This document shows positions 9,387-17,628 of a stretch of 35,905 bases of DNA, in pieces. A program made the position numbers and the translations under genes. The notes beneath the pieces are model-generated. The model worked only from the letters and a program-made list of their open reading frames with translations, had not been told where the DNA came from and made no database searches. This DNA comes from Brevibacterium antiquum CNRZ 918 (lineage in GTDB: Bacteria > Actinomycetota > Actinomycetes > Actinomycetales > Brevibacteriaceae). Each line of letters begins with the position of its first letter. Position 1 is the stretch's first letter. Location of the stretch: NCBI RefSeq assembly GCF_900169145.1, contig NZ_FXZD01000018.1, positions 1 through 35,905 of the forward strand, in the 5' to 3' direction.

Positions 9387-10411
9387 GCAGCATCCCCCGA
9401 TCCGTTGCGCTGGTCAGTCGCATCCTCTCGATCGGCGGCGTCGACGCTCAGCTGGTCCTAGCCTCGATGGGTGCCCCCAGAGCGTCGGCTCTGGAACCTC
9501 GTGGCTCATTGACGAACTCTACCGGCTAGGTCCGACTCAGCGATGCATCTCTGCGCACTCGGTGCTGTCGTTCCGCATGGGCATCGCTGACAAGTCATCC
9601 GCACGGCAAGGCTCTCGACCGGCCGACCCCGCGCTTGACCGGAAGGTGCGCTCGTGACACCCCGTGCCATACCGAACGGGTAATGATGTTCATCGGTGCT
9701 GTCCTCAGTCCTTCGGACGGAGACACGAAAAGGAGGCCGGACCTGCAGAAACCCGCAGGTCCGGGCCTTCCATCAGCCTTTTCGGGCCTCGGGCAAGCTC
9801 TGATCTTTCAGAACGCCCAGTCCTCGTCCTCCCTGATGAGAGGCGGAGAATCCTGCGGCTCCTCCAGCTCCAATGGCCGCTCGTGCCATCTATGTGCCAC
9901 TCGCGATCGAAGCTAACGGTCACCGGCTCCAACGCTGTTGTCGCACAGCCCAAGTTTACCTCCGGCGCTCGGCACACTCAACGCGTTCAGTATTAAACAC
10001 AGGCACGTTGGAGGACGATCAGCCGAGCTGCTCTCGCTACGTACGCGGCTAAGCCAAGCCGCTGGAAGTCTATCAACGTGGTGGTCTCAATGCTGCGCAA
10101 GTCGTGTCACGGGACGTACTCGACGGCGCCTGGGAATCCGGCAACGAGGGACGTCGACCAACATCTGTCGGCCGACGCGCTCGAGGGTCATTGTGCCAAG
10201 AAACAGGCTCCAGTTGAAGCCACCCAATTGGCTCTCAAGACGCTGGCGACCCACCCTCAGCCACCTGCTTACGTCCGATCGCCAACGCTCACCAATCCGG
10301 CACGTTCTGTGGTCACTAATGAGCGAGAGCGAAGCGGCGGACAATCCTAGCATCGCGAGCACCACCCTGGAGCAGGCTTGCCCCCGCCTCAAGCCCCGGT
10401 CACAACGAGCT
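9387..10411. other. Intergenic stretch without a convincing gene
   Basis: About 1 kb. Frames in this stretch are short, mutually overlapping and match no family I know. It holds one clear terminator-type hairpin at 9734-9768. Short frames that look protein-like but are broken, such as one ending REDEDWAF just upstream of that hairpin on the minus strand, suggest decayed genes. It is probably a junction between the defence island and the lanthipeptide locus. Confidence 0.5.
9734..9768 (-). terminator. Rho-independent terminator reading on the minus strand
   Basis: Hairpin with a 13-bp stem (CGGACCTGC against GCAGGTCCG, extended by AGGC and GCCT with one bulged base) and a loop of about 8 nt. 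Read on the minus strand it is followed by CCTTTTCG, a short U-rich tail. There is no intact gene directly upstream on that strand, so the terminator may have outlived its gene. Confidence 0.6.
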
Positions 10412-11041
10412 TTAGAAACCCAACTCTATCAACGAATCAATTTGCATCCGGAAGGTAGGTAAAAACCCCTGATCTTCGGTCGACCTCTGGATCCTCCTAT
10501 CTTCCCTGAGGCTCTCTCGAGCTACAGCAATTGCCTTATCTGCGTGGAGCAGAATGGCGCTCAACTCTATTAGGACACTATTGCTTGGAATTTTTGCAAT
10601 CCTGATCCTTGAGTCATAGCCACGAATGTCAAAATTGGGATCCTCCGACTCGGCAAGAACCAGAGCCTGATTAGGCTGTATAGTTCCAGCCAATTGAGTA
10701 AAATCTTGCCTTAAATCCTGCGAATCGAGCTTCTCTGGCGCAATAAGGGGCGCCGCACTCCAGCCGAATATCGGCCCTAGCGGACCCGACATGAGTTCGA
10801 CAAAAGGTCCTACAAGACCAGATTTGACTATTTCGCTAATGCTGCCCGGATCTTGATCGCCCCTCATTGCCTGTTCGACGATTGGAGGCGCCGTGCAAGA
10901 TACCTTCTCGAGTTTCCCATCAGAGTTTCGCCCTAGAACCGCCGTGGCAAACACCGATGCATCCTCACGAAATTGCTCGGCAACTAGCTTTGCGTCGGCG
11001 TAGGTAGCTGGTGCCGATAGGATCATTGTGCTGGATTTCAT
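10412..11041 (-). CDS. DUF1269-like hypothetical protein
   Basis: 209-aa protein I cannot name with certainty. Seen: an N-terminal part where residues 14-45 resemble the start of DUF1269 proteins (a helix, then a strand ending in N-S-D-G-K), a Gly/Pro-rich middle (about residues 90-105, GLVGPFVELMSGPLGPIFGW) where DUF1269 proteins carry a hydrophobic hairpin, and then a TIQPNQALVLAESED segment like their C-terminal strand. The C-terminal 60 residues are charged and extra. The start ATG has AAGGAG at a good distance. Base composition is visibly AT-richer than the neighbours, which suggests separate acquisition. The function is unknown; the similarity is by eye and weak. Confidence 0.5.
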   Translation of the reverse strand: MKSSTMILSAPATYADAKLVAEQFREDASVFATAVLGRNSDGKLEKVSCTAPPIVEQAMRGDQDPGSISEIVKSGLVGPFVELMSGPLGPIFGWSAAPLIAPEKLDSQDLRQDFTQLAGTIQPNQALVLAESEDPNFDIRGYDSRIRIAKIPSNSVLIELSAILLHADKAIAVARESLREDRRIQRSTEDQGFLPTFRMQIDSLIELGF

Positions 11042-11226
11042 CTTTCGCGCTCCTTCATCTCACTCGCACCAGCCTCGCCTGGCGCTCCGTCTTCGTAAGT
11101 ACGGGATGGCCAAAAGTAGCTTCTGCCTAGAGTATTTGATCGCAGGTAGTTTGCGACCTTCGTGGTTGACATCGACGTTGCATGTCCATCAGGGAGCAGA
11201 CCTTCACGCATTCTAATTAGTCGCAT
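11038..11226 (-). CDS. Possible small protein coupled to the DUF1269-like gene
   Basis: 62-aa frame whose stop overlaps the start of the downstream gene as ATGA, an arrangement typical of translational coupling. No ribosome binding site is obvious before its ATG and no family is recognised. It may instead be a chance frame in the leader of the DUF1269-like gene. Confidence 0.25.
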   Translation of the reverse strand: MRLIRMREGLLPDGHATSMSTTKVANYLRSNTLGRSYFWPSRTYEDGAPGEAGASEMKERER

Positions 11227-11311
11227 TAAGAACTGTTGCTCGCAGTCCCAAACGATCCACCGCCCGCCTGGCGCGAGCGAGGCTCGTGCAAGTCTGCTCT
11301 GAACGGTGGCC

Positions 11312-11340
11312 TTGACGTGGACTCTACACGATCGTAGGCT
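11312..11340 (+). promoter_or_regulatory. Sigma-70-type promoter of the secreted-protein gene
   Basis: TTGACG (11312-11317) and TAGGCT (11335-11340) are separated by exactly 17 bp. Transcription would start near 11347, directly inside the palindromic operator at 11346-11365, so a bound repressor would block initiation. Confidence 0.6.
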
Positions 11341-11345
11341 TCGAT

Positions 11346-11365
11346 TAAGTGAGGCACCTCACTTA
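11346..11365. promoter_or_regulatory. Perfect palindromic operator, site A
   Basis: TAAGTGAGGCACCTCACTTA: two perfectly complementary 9-bp arms around a 2-bp centre. It sits at the predicted transcription start of the secreted-protein gene. Related 20-bp sites with the same 9-2-9 layout occur at 11907, 14053, 20896 and 23568, all in front of genes of the lanthipeptide locus. The likely ligand is the TetR-type receptor encoded at 21913 (inference). Confidence 0.7.
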
Positions 11366-11395
11366 TCGCACTCAGCACACACTCAAGGAGGAGAC

Positions 11396-11701
11396 ATGAG
11401 ACGGCTCGCTACGATCCTGATCTCAGCTTTTACGAGTCTTGGATTGGTGACCTTCGGCGGCTCGACGGCCCTTGCATCAGAGCCCGCGGCTCAGTCTGTT
11501 ACAGCGCACGTTGCGCCTGCATCGGTGGCCGCCCCGGCAGAGGTCGAACCTGAGATTGATTGGGGGGAGGTAATTAGAACATTTCACGATCAGGGAAGCT
11601 GCAACGCCGTCAGGGTCGTTTACGAATCAGTTCGGCCAGATCTTCCCAAGCTGAAATGCATCAAGGGCGACAATGGACTTTGGCACCTCGTTCGCAGGTA
11701 G
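11396..11701 (+). CDS. Small secreted protein under the strongest operator
   Basis: 101 aa, start ATG 11396 chosen because AAGGAGGAG lies directly upstream; a longer frame from 11306 would begin before the operator. Seen: signal peptide of about 27 residues (RR, hydrophobic core, cleavage around TALA-SEP), a low-complexity Ala/Val/Pro linker, then a domain of about 50 residues with two cysteines (C69, C88) that could form a disulfide. No family is recognised. Its promoter carries the only perfect copy of the operator shared across the locus, so it is probably the most tightly signal-controlled gene. Immunity factor, inhibitor or a secreted effector are all possible; I have no evidence to choose. 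Confidence 0.7.
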   Translation: MRRLATILISAFTSLGLVTFGGSTALASEPAAQSVTAHVAPASVAAPAEVEPEIDWGEVIRTFHDQGSCNAVRVVYESVRPDLPKLKCIKGDNGLWHLVRR

Positions 11702-11727
11702 TTCTATCACTAGAAACCGCGTGCGTG

Positions 11728-11765
11728 GCTGGATCGTACTTCCTGATGGGAGGTGCGATCCAGCT
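11728..11765 (+). terminator. Strong terminator after the secreted-protein gene
   Basis: Hairpin with a 16-bp stem (GCTGGATCG and CGATCCAGC as the perfect outer 9 bp, continued inward by ACTTCC and GGAGGT through a T-G pair) and a 5-nt loop, followed by TATTTGCC. It begins 27 nt after the stop codon and isolates this gene from the exporter downstream. Confidence 0.7.
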
Positions 11766-11906
11766 ATTTGCCTACGCCCGCACGAGGCATTACCTCGCTC
11801 GTCTAGCCATTGTAGGTGCCCACTTCTTGAACGGCCTCCGCGCGAGTCTATTGATACAAGCTGCCACTATCCAGGACCAGTGACCAGTCGTTAGGGCCCC
11901 ACGAAT

Positions 11907-11926
11907 ATATAGAGGCACCTCAACTG
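11907..11926. promoter_or_regulatory. Operator-like site B, before the exporter
   Basis: ATATAGAGGCACCTCAACTG matches site A at 13 of 20 positions, with an identical 11-bp core GAGGCACCTCA. It directly follows an AT-rich GAATATATA stretch that could be a -10 region. The exporter starts 290 bp downstream, leaving a long untranslated leader in which I recognise nothing. Confidence 0.5.
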
Positions 11927-12216
11927 GGTGGTGACGTCTCTCGCCATGGCCATCAACCACGGTGCCGCCGTAATGAAGAGGTGTCGGTGCCGGTTCTAGA
12001 CGCGGCCGTTTGGCCACCGTGGCCACATGATCGTCTGGCAAGACTGATCCGGTCCCCCTCGTTACGAGACTCCCCGTGCTCATCGATTGCCAACGCACGG
12101 GGGTCAGCGGCACCGTGTTTCTGATGCTCACATGCCGGGCCAACACGCGAGTCTTGGCCTGTGCTTGGAGTGCGGTCAAAAAACTGCCAGGACCGGTTCG
12201 TAGAAAAAGGAGCCAT

Positions 12217-14004
12217 ATGCGCAGGAGGAAAGCCAATGCCGACCGTAAACGAGTTGCAGGATTCCGGCAAGCATTCGGCGTGATGAGACCGTACCAGGCG
12301 GTGCTATGGTGGGCGCTGCTAATCGGAATATGCGCCGCGGGGATCTCCACCATCCAACCTATTTTCGTTTCCAGGGTCGTCGACGAGTTCAGCGGCGGAA
12401 TCACCATCGGTCTGCCCATGCTCATCGTTTGCCTGCTTATTGTCGGCGCGGGGTTGACAGGAATGAAGGAACTGCTCATCGAGAGAGCCGGAGAGCGGTT
12501 CGCCTACGACACCCGAGTAGCCCTCGTCGAACTCATCTACAACCTACCAATTCCTAGACTCGAGAAACACGACAGAGCCGACATCGTCTCAAGAGTCACC
12601 TCCGACGTCACTGCGGCGCGAATGCTTCTGACGTCCGGCATTATCGACCTGGCGGTGGGGGGCGCCACTGTTATCGTCTCGGTGGTGATGATGGCGACGA
12701 TCGACCCTCTCCTACTCTCGCTCGCCCTCGTCGCTGTGCTCGTCGTGGCGATCGCCGTCTACAAACTGGGCGAGAAGGCGCGCCCCATCGGTCTGAGCAT
12801 GCAGGACTCGATCGGGACGCTCGCCGGGCACCTCTCTCGAGCGATCGGCTCCATCAAGACGATCCGCGCGGCGAGAGCAACCAAGGCAGAAGGACTGGGA
12901 GCGCAGGAACAGGCGGCGGCCGTTCGGCGAGCCGGGCTTGAAGCCGCCAATCTGCGGGCGATCATCCAAGCCACGACCGGCGTCGCAGTTCAGCTCTTGA
13001 TCGTTGTGGTCGTCGGCATCGGTGCGCTCCGAGTCTCCGTGGGAGCCGTGTCAACAGGCGATCTTGCCGCATTCATCATGTATCTCATGCTGATCGTCAC
13101 GCCCATCACGATGATGGCGACCATCGTTTCCACGCTGGGTGAGGCCTTCGGGGCGCTCTCGCGAATTCTTGAGCTTCAGAGAGAGCCGATCGAAGACCCA
13201 GGTCCCGACCAGGAAGCGGCGGCGGCCGTCCGCCCTCGGCTGGACTCGCCGGCGTTAGAGTTCGACACCGTCTCGTTCGCATACTCCTTGACGCGGGCGT
13301 CGAACCAGCCCGTTGCATTGACACTCGACAACGTAAGTTTCGCCGCTGCTCCGGGCGCTGTGACGGCGCTCGTGGGGCCTTCTGGGGCCGGGAAGACCAC
13401 GGTCTTCTCGCTCATCGAGCGATTCTACGACGTCACGGAGGGAACGATTCGCATCCATGGGCGCGACATGGGATCGATGTCCCGCGACGAGGTGCGCTCG
13501 CGCGTCGCCTACGTCGACCAGGACGCAGCAGCGTTGTCCGGCACAATCCGCGACAACCTGCGCCTCAACGCTCCATCGGCCGACGACGAGACCTGTGCGC
13601 AGGCTCTCTGGAAAGTTGGCCTCCTAGCCGAGCACGAACAGGCACGCGAAGTGCTTGACAGGAGCGTCGGCGAGCTAGGGTCGCGCCTCAGCGGTGGCGA
13701 GCGCCAGCGCCTGGCCTTCGCGCGGGCCATACTCTCCCAGGCGGAGATCCTTCTCCTTGACGAAGTCACCTCTCACCTGGACGGTAGGAACGAATCGGCG
13801 ATCCAAGACGTGATGCGGTCTGGCGACGACCAGACCGTTCTCGTCATCGCCCACCGCCTGTCAACGATCGCCGACGCGGACCGCATCATTCTCTTCGACG
13901 AGGGTCGGATCCGGGATGCCGGAACCCACCGCGAGCTGCTCGGGCGGTCGGAACTCTACCTCAGCCTCGCCCGCACGCAGTTCATCACCAGCGATCCCGA
14001 CTGA
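12217..14004 (+). CDS. ABC exporter, probable lanthipeptide transporter (LanT-like)
   Basis: 595-aa half-size exporter in the inner membrane, with a six-helix membrane domain (about residues 20-320) fused to an ATPase domain. Seen: Walker A VGPSGAGKTT, signature LSGGERQRLAFARA, Walker B ILLLDEVTSHLD and the IAHRLST switch histidine. There is no N-terminal C39 peptidase domain, as expected for class III lanthipeptides, where another protease removes the leader. Start ATG 12217 is chosen because AAGGAG lies 5 nt upstream; the frame itself is open further back to 12076. It precedes lanKC1 by about 100 bp. Export of one or both lanthipeptides is inferred from context. Confidence 0.8.
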   Translation: MRRRKANADRKRVAGFRQAFGVMRPYQAVLWWALLIGICAAGISTIQPIFVSRVVDEFSGGITIGLPMLIVCLLIVGAGLTGMKELLIERAGERFAYDTRVALVELIYNLPIPRLEKHDRADIVSRVTSDVTAARMLLTSGIIDLAVGGATVIVSVVMMATIDPLLLSLALVAVLVVAIAVYKLGEKARPIGLSMQDSIGTLAGHLSRAIGSIKTIRAARATKAEGLGAQEQAAAVRRAGLEAANLRAIIQATTGVAVQLLIVVVVGIGALRVSVGAVSTGDLAAFIMYLMLIVTPITMMATIVSTLGEAFGALSRILELQREPIEDPGPDQEAAAAVRPRLDSPALEFDTVSFAYSLTRASNQPVALTLDNVSFAAAPGAVTALVGPSGAGKTTVFSLIERFYDVTEGTIRIHGRDMGSMSRDEVRSRVAYVDQDAAALSGTIRDNLRLNAPSADDETCAQALWKVGLLAEHEQAREVLDRSVGELGSRLSGGERQRLAFARAILSQAEILLLDEVTSHLDGRNESAIQDVMRSGDDQTVLVIAHRLSTIADADRIILFDEGRIRDAGTHRELLGRSELYLSLARTQFITSDPD

Positions 14005-14029
14005 ACCAGAGCTCCCACGAACGGGAGGG

Positions 14030-14058
14030 TTGCCAAGATGCGATCCGGCTGCTAAGTT
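14030..14058 (+). promoter_or_regulatory. Promoter of lanKC1-lanA1
   Basis: TTGCCA (14030-14035) and TAAGTT (14053-14058) with exactly 17 bp between them. The -10 box is also the left arm of operator-like site C, so repressor and RNA polymerase would compete. Confidence 0.55.
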
Positions 14059-14072
14059 GGGTAGTCACCTTA
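14053..14072. promoter_or_regulatory. Operator-like site C, before lanKC1
   Basis: TAAGTTGGGTAGTCACCTTA matches the perfect site A at 12 of 20 positions, with conserved outer arms TAAGT and CTTA at the same spacing. It overlaps the predicted -10 box and lies about 30 bp before the lanKC1 start codon. Confidence 0.5.
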
Positions 14073-14101
14073 CTCTTACGCCTAGAGGGGAGGACGGACA
14101 G

Positions 14102-16633
14102 ATGCCGCTCGACACTCGCTACCTGCACTACTGTCAGGCGGGGAAGCCCTTCTATCAGCCAGCTGACAATGCGGGCTCGTCCCCGGCGCTGGGCTCAGAC
14201 ATCGTCCAACTCACCGAGTGGACCGTCACCAGGAGTCAGCCATGGACCGTCTACGTCCCGTCCGATAGGCGATTGCCGCGCCAGGGTTGGAAGATCCATC
14301 TCTCAGCGACGAGAAGTAATCGCGCAGCAGTCCTCCGCGCAGCCTCTGAATATTGCTATCGCCACGACATTCCCTTCAAGCACCTGTCGACCGAGGCGGA
14401 CTTCAAGTCGCAGAACAGCAAGTACGCGAACCGGGCATCGTCGGGGAAGTTTGTCACCGTCTATCCCGAATCCGTCGAACAGTTCGAGAAGACCCTGCGC
14501 GACCTCGACTCGACCATCGGACACCTCGAGGGGCCCTACATTCTCTCTGATCGACGATGGGGAACCGGCCCAATCTTCTATCGATACGGTGCGTTCGTAC
14601 AGTCGAACTCGGAGACCACCTTCGTCACGACGCTCATTGCTCCCGACGGTACAGAGGTCGAGGATCCCAGGGAGCCTGCCTTCACGCCCCCCGCCTGGCT
14701 CGACTTCCCGACGTTCCTGAGCGAGCAGAGGGACCAGGCGGGTGGGCCTGAATTCCCGTTCGAAATGGTCAAGGCTCTGCATTTCTCCAACGGAGGAGGA
14801 GTCTACCTGGCTCGGGCTCTGACCAACGAGTTTGTCGGAGCCGGGACCGATGTCGTCCTCAAAGAGGCACGACCCCACACTGCCGTCGACGACGACGGCC
14901 TCGACGCCGTTGACCGCCTAGCACACGAGAACCGAGTGTTGCAGGACCTCGCATCAACCGGATTCGTCCCGCAGGTGCATGGAATCTTCCGGCACTGGGA
15001 GCACATGTTCTTGGTCCAAGAGCATGTCGATGGGCTCGACCTCAAGCGCGAGTGGATGAAGCGGACGCCGGTGCTCAAACCGCGACCCTGGACTCTGCAG
15101 GAGCCCGATTACCTCAAATGGCTTGAGAGAACGATCGGGCGCCTCGAGGCCGCCATCGGTGCCTTCCATCGTAAGGGCTGGCTCATCGGCGACATCCATC
15201 CAAAGAACATCATCATGAGAAACGGTGCGCACCCCGTCTTCATCGACCTCGAGTTCGCCCATGCGATGGACGAGCGGTGGCGGAGCACAAACGGTGCACC
15301 CGGATACGAGCCATCCAAAGGCCTGACGGGAGCTGCAGCTGATAGATGGTCGCTGGGCATCGTCGAGCTGGACCTCGTGCTCCCGCAGGCGACGATCGCC
15401 GACCAAGGGAACCACCAGAAGATCGTAGATCTAGTAGCGTTCGGGCAGGAGGAGCTCGGAGTTCCGGAGGCAGCCGCTGCCCGAATTCTCCGGAACACCG
15501 TCGAGGCGCTCCCTCATTCTGAATCGGCTAGGCCGACGATGCCGCCGCTGGAGATCGACCAGTTGCAGAGACGGTTTGCGACGGCTATCCTCTCGACGAT
15601 CGACCTCGAGAATCCGCTTGCCCCGGTTCCCTCGGACATTGAAGTGTTCGAGGAGGGAGGAGACGAAGCCAGGATCGGCTATCCATACGGGATCGTCGGA
15701 GTGCTGGCGGCCTTAACCGTCTCAGGAGTACCACTGGAGGATCGACTGATCCGCCGCTCCACCGGATGGATTCGTGAACGGCTTTCTCAAATCCGCTCTA
15801 GCGGCTTCAAGGGAAGAGAAGGCATCCAGTACGGCCTCGAGCAGATCGGCTTCCACGCTCTGGCCGCCGAGGTGGAGCGGCTTGACCTTGCGCCGCCCTC
15901 GGACCACACCTATTGGTCGGGCTGGGCAGGAGTCGGGCTAGGCGCGCTGTCCCGAGACAGTGTCCATGCCAAGGAGATAGAGGCCGCGTCCGACGCACTG
16001 AGCCGACTGCTCGAGACCGACGTTGAGACCCCGGTGGCAGGCCTTCTCCACGGCTGGAGCGGCCCGGCGCTCTTCTGGACAACTGCTTTCCGACGCCATG
16101 CTCAGCGACCCGAGTACAAGGATCTTGCGAGACGAGCGATCGAGCGCGACCTCAGTGCGTGCGGCGAGACTCTCAACGGCACCATTGAACTCGACGAGGG
16201 TTGGCGCACCCTGCCTTATCTGGGCACTGGCTCGGCAGGCGTAGCCCTGGCCATTGAAGAGCTCAACGCCATCAGCGAGTCGCCGAGATTCACGCAGGAG
16301 CTCGACAAGCTTCGCCTTGCCTCGACGTATTTTCAGTGCGGCCAGGGCGGCTTCGCCCACGGCCTCACGGGCTTCATCACAATGCTTGCCCGCTACCCGG
16401 AGATGCACTCTGGCGCGAGAGAGGTTCTCGAATCTCACATGCGATCGCTCCAGCTGCACGCAGTCCCCTTCGGGGAGGGCCTACTCATCCGGGGGAACCA
16501 GAATCTCCGGTTGTCCTGTGATTTCCTGACCGGTTCTGCAGGTGTGCTCGGTGGGCTGTCCGCAGTCCAGGGCCGCTGGTCAGGTGTTCCGTTCCTACCT
16601 GGGACGGACGGATCGAGAATGGAGAGGAGGTGA
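14102..16633 (+). CDS. Class III lanthipeptide synthetase LanKC1
   Basis: 843-aa three-domain enzyme that phosphorylates Ser/Thr of a precursor peptide, eliminates phosphate and cyclises the product. Seen: N-terminal lyase region with RQGWKIHLSAT near residues 60-70; kinase domain with VVLKEARP near 251 (ATP lysine), GDIHPKNI near 362 (catalytic loop) and FIDLE (metal-binding Asp); C-terminal LanC-like cyclase with GWSGPALFW and GFAHGLTGF but without the Cys-Cys-His zinc set, which separates class III from class IV. Start ATG 14102 has GAGGGGAGGA just upstream; the open frame extends back into the exporter gene but has no other good start. The stop codon directly follows the ribosome binding site of the next gene, the precursor lanA1. 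Confidence 0.9.
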   Translation: MPLDTRYLHYCQAGKPFYQPADNAGSSPALGSDIVQLTEWTVTRSQPWTVYVPSDRRLPRQGWKIHLSATRSNRAAVLRAASEYCYRHDIPFKHLSTEADFKSQNSKYANRASSGKFVTVYPESVEQFEKTLRDLDSTIGHLEGPYILSDRRWGTGPIFYRYGAFVQSNSETTFVTTLIAPDGTEVEDPREPAFTPPAWLDFPTFLSEQRDQAGGPEFPFEMVKALHFSNGGGVYLARALTNEFVGAGTDVVLKEARPHTAVDDDGLDAVDRLAHENRVLQDLASTGFVPQVHGIFRHWEHMFLVQEHVDGLDLKREWMKRTPVLKPRPWTLQEPDYLKWLERTIGRLEAAIGAFHRKGWLIGDIHPKNIIMRNGAHPVFIDLEFAHAMDERWRSTNGAPGYEPSKGLTGAAADRWSLGIVELDLVLPQATIADQGNHQKIVDLVAFGQEELGVPEAAAARILRNTVEALPHSESARPTMPPLEIDQLQRRFATAILSTIDLENPLAPVPSDIEVFEEGGDEARIGYPYGIVGVLAALTVSGVPLEDRLIRRSTGWIRERLSQIRSSGFKGREGIQYGLEQIGFHALAAEVERLDLAPPSDHTYWSGWAGVGLGALSRDSVHAKEIEAASDALSRLLETDVETPVAGLLHGWSGPALFWTTAFRRHAQRPEYKDLARRAIERDLSACGETLNGTIELDEGWRTLPYLGTGSAGVALAIEELNAISESPRFTQELDKLRLASTYFQCGQGGFAHGLTGFITMLARYPEMHSGAREVLESHMRSLQLHAVPFGEGLLIRGNQNLRLSCDFLTGSAGVLGGLSAVQGRWSGVPFLPGTDGSRMERR

Positions 16634-16641
16634 CTTTAATC

Positions 16642-16773
16642 GTGGACAAGATTCTTGCATTCCAGAGCATGGCCGGTGAGACCGAAACCCACGACGGAGC
16701 GCGCGTGAGCACTGTCAGCGTGATTCCGCCGTGCCCGGGTTGGCCGAGCGCCGTGACGTTCGGAAACTGCTGA
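16642..16773 (+). CDS. Class III lanthipeptide precursor LanA1 (43 aa)
   Basis: Short gene beginning 8 nt after lanKC1, start GTG 16642, preceded by GGAGAGGAGG at 16621-16630; an in-frame GTG at 16630 overlaps that site and is less likely. Seen: leader beginning MDKILAFQSM, which matches the ILxLQ recognition helix of class III leaders, then an acidic stretch (ETETHD), then a core holding STVSVIPPC and SAVTFGNC. These give S23-x2-S26-x4-C31 and S36-x2-T39-x3-C43, two labionin or methyllabionin motifs ending exactly at the C-terminal Cys. The substrate should be LanKC1. There is no proline before the core, so the prolyl-oligopeptidase of the locus would not cut at the leader-core border here. 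Confidence 0.85.
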   Translation: MDKILAFQSMAGETETHDGARVSTVSVIPPCPGWPSAVTFGNC

Positions 16774-16793
16774 CGCAGTTTCGCGTCGGAGAT

Positions 16794-16820
16794 GGCGGCC
16801 GAAGTGTGCTTCGGCCGCCT
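16794..16820 (+). terminator. Terminator after lanA1
   Basis: Perfect 11-bp stem GGCGGCCGAAG / CTTCGGCCGCC with loop TGTG, followed by TCTTCGTGCTT. It starts 20 nt after the lanA1 stop and may let lanKC1-lanA1 mRNA end before the ABC genes, or attenuate them. Confidence 0.7.
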
Positions 16821-16892
16821 CTTCGTGCTTCCTGACAGGTCGCCGCAGCATCGGCGATTGAGCAACCCGAGAGCGAAAGCGACGGACATGAC

Positions 16893-17627
16893 ATGAACAC
16901 CGCACCCACTATCCATGCCGAGCAGATTGTGAAGCTCCCCAGCGGCAACGCCTCGGCGCAGCAGCTACCGATCCTGCGCGACTGCTCAGTCGACCTCGGC
17001 GGCGGCCTGACCGCCGTCGTCGGCCCGTCCGGCGCGGGAAAGACGTCTCTGCTCTACTGCCTCAGCGGCCTCGATCGCCCCGATCGGGGCCAGGTCTCCA
17101 TCAACGGTACCGACCTCTACGCGATGAGCGACGAGAGGCGCACCCGGTTCCTGCGCCAGACCGCGAGCTTCGTCTTCCAGCAGTACAACCTCATCGGCTA
17201 CCTCACCGTCGAGGAGAACGTCCGGCTCCCTCACGCCCTGGCCAAACACCGAGTCGAGGTAGCCGCAGTCGAGGAGATCCTCTCCCGCTTCGGTCTGCTC
17301 GAGAAGAGGGCGGCGAGGGTAAACACCCTCTCCGGGGGCGAGCAGCAGCGAGCCGCCCTGTGCCGGGCGATCCTCATGCGGCCGTCAGTGATCTTCGCTG
17401 ATGAACCTACCGGCGCCCTTGACACCGCCAACACCGCCGTCGTGCTGCGGGTCTTGCGCGAACTGGCCACCCAGGAGTGCTCCGTCATCATGGTCACCCA
17501 CGACGTCGAGTCCGCGGCTCTGGCCGATCGGATCGTCTTCATGCGCGATGGAACGATCGCCCACGTCACCGGACAGCTCGGCGTCGACGATATCCTCCAC
17601 ACCATGGCGCGCTTGGGAGGCCGGTAG
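16893..17627 (+). CDS. ABC transporter ATPase, MacB/LolD type
   Basis: 244-aa cytoplasmic ATPase that powers the FtsX-type permease encoded next. Seen: Walker A VGPSGAGKTS, Q-loop VFQQYNL, signature LSGGEQQRAALCRA, Walker B VIFADEPTGALD and the MVTHD switch histidine, all in the pattern of the MacB/LolD/FtsE family. Such pairs in bacteriocin clusters often serve self-protection or export of membrane-active peptides; that role is inferred. The stop is one base before the permease start. No operator-like site was found in its 120-bp upstream gap, so it may depend on read-through of the lanA1 terminator or on its own weak promoter. Confidence 0.85.
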   Translation: MNTAPTIHAEQIVKLPSGNASAQQLPILRDCSVDLGGGLTAVVGPSGAGKTSLLYCLSGLDRPDRGQVSINGTDLYAMSDERRTRFLRQTASFVFQQYNLIGYLTVEENVRLPHALAKHRVEVAAVEEILSRFGLLEKRAARVNTLSGGEQQRAALCRAILMRPSVIFADEPTGALDTANTAVVLRVLRELATQECSVIMVTHDVESAALADRIVFMRDGTIAHVTGQLGVDDILHTMARLGGR

Positions 17628-17628
17628 T

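Noticed and set aside
9705..9977. A 90-codon minus-strand frame through the terminator hairpin
   Set aside because: It runs through a strong hairpin, and protein-like stretches (VTVSFDREWHID and REDEDWAF) lie in different frames, which suggests at most a decayed gene. I could not name a family.
10048..10170. Short plus-strand stretch reading LNAAQVVSRDVLDGAWESGN
   Set aside because: It looks protein-like but is bounded by a stop just upstream and has no start signal or known family. Too weak to call a pseudogene.
12076..12216. N-terminal extension of the exporter
   Set aside because: The frame is open, but the 47 added residues look non-membrane and non-conserved, while ATG 12217 has an ideal ribosome site. 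An unusual leader function of this RNA remains possible.
11790..12479. A 229-codon minus-strand frame across the exporter leader
   Set aside because: It overlaps the start of the exporter and the operator region, has no ribosome site and no recognisable family. The plus-strand exporter with its AAGGAG start explains the region better.
14102..16633. Class IV (LanL) synthetase
   Set aside because: The cyclase parts of both synthetases lack the Cys-Cys-His zinc ligands of class IV, and the precursors carry class III leaders and labionin spacing.
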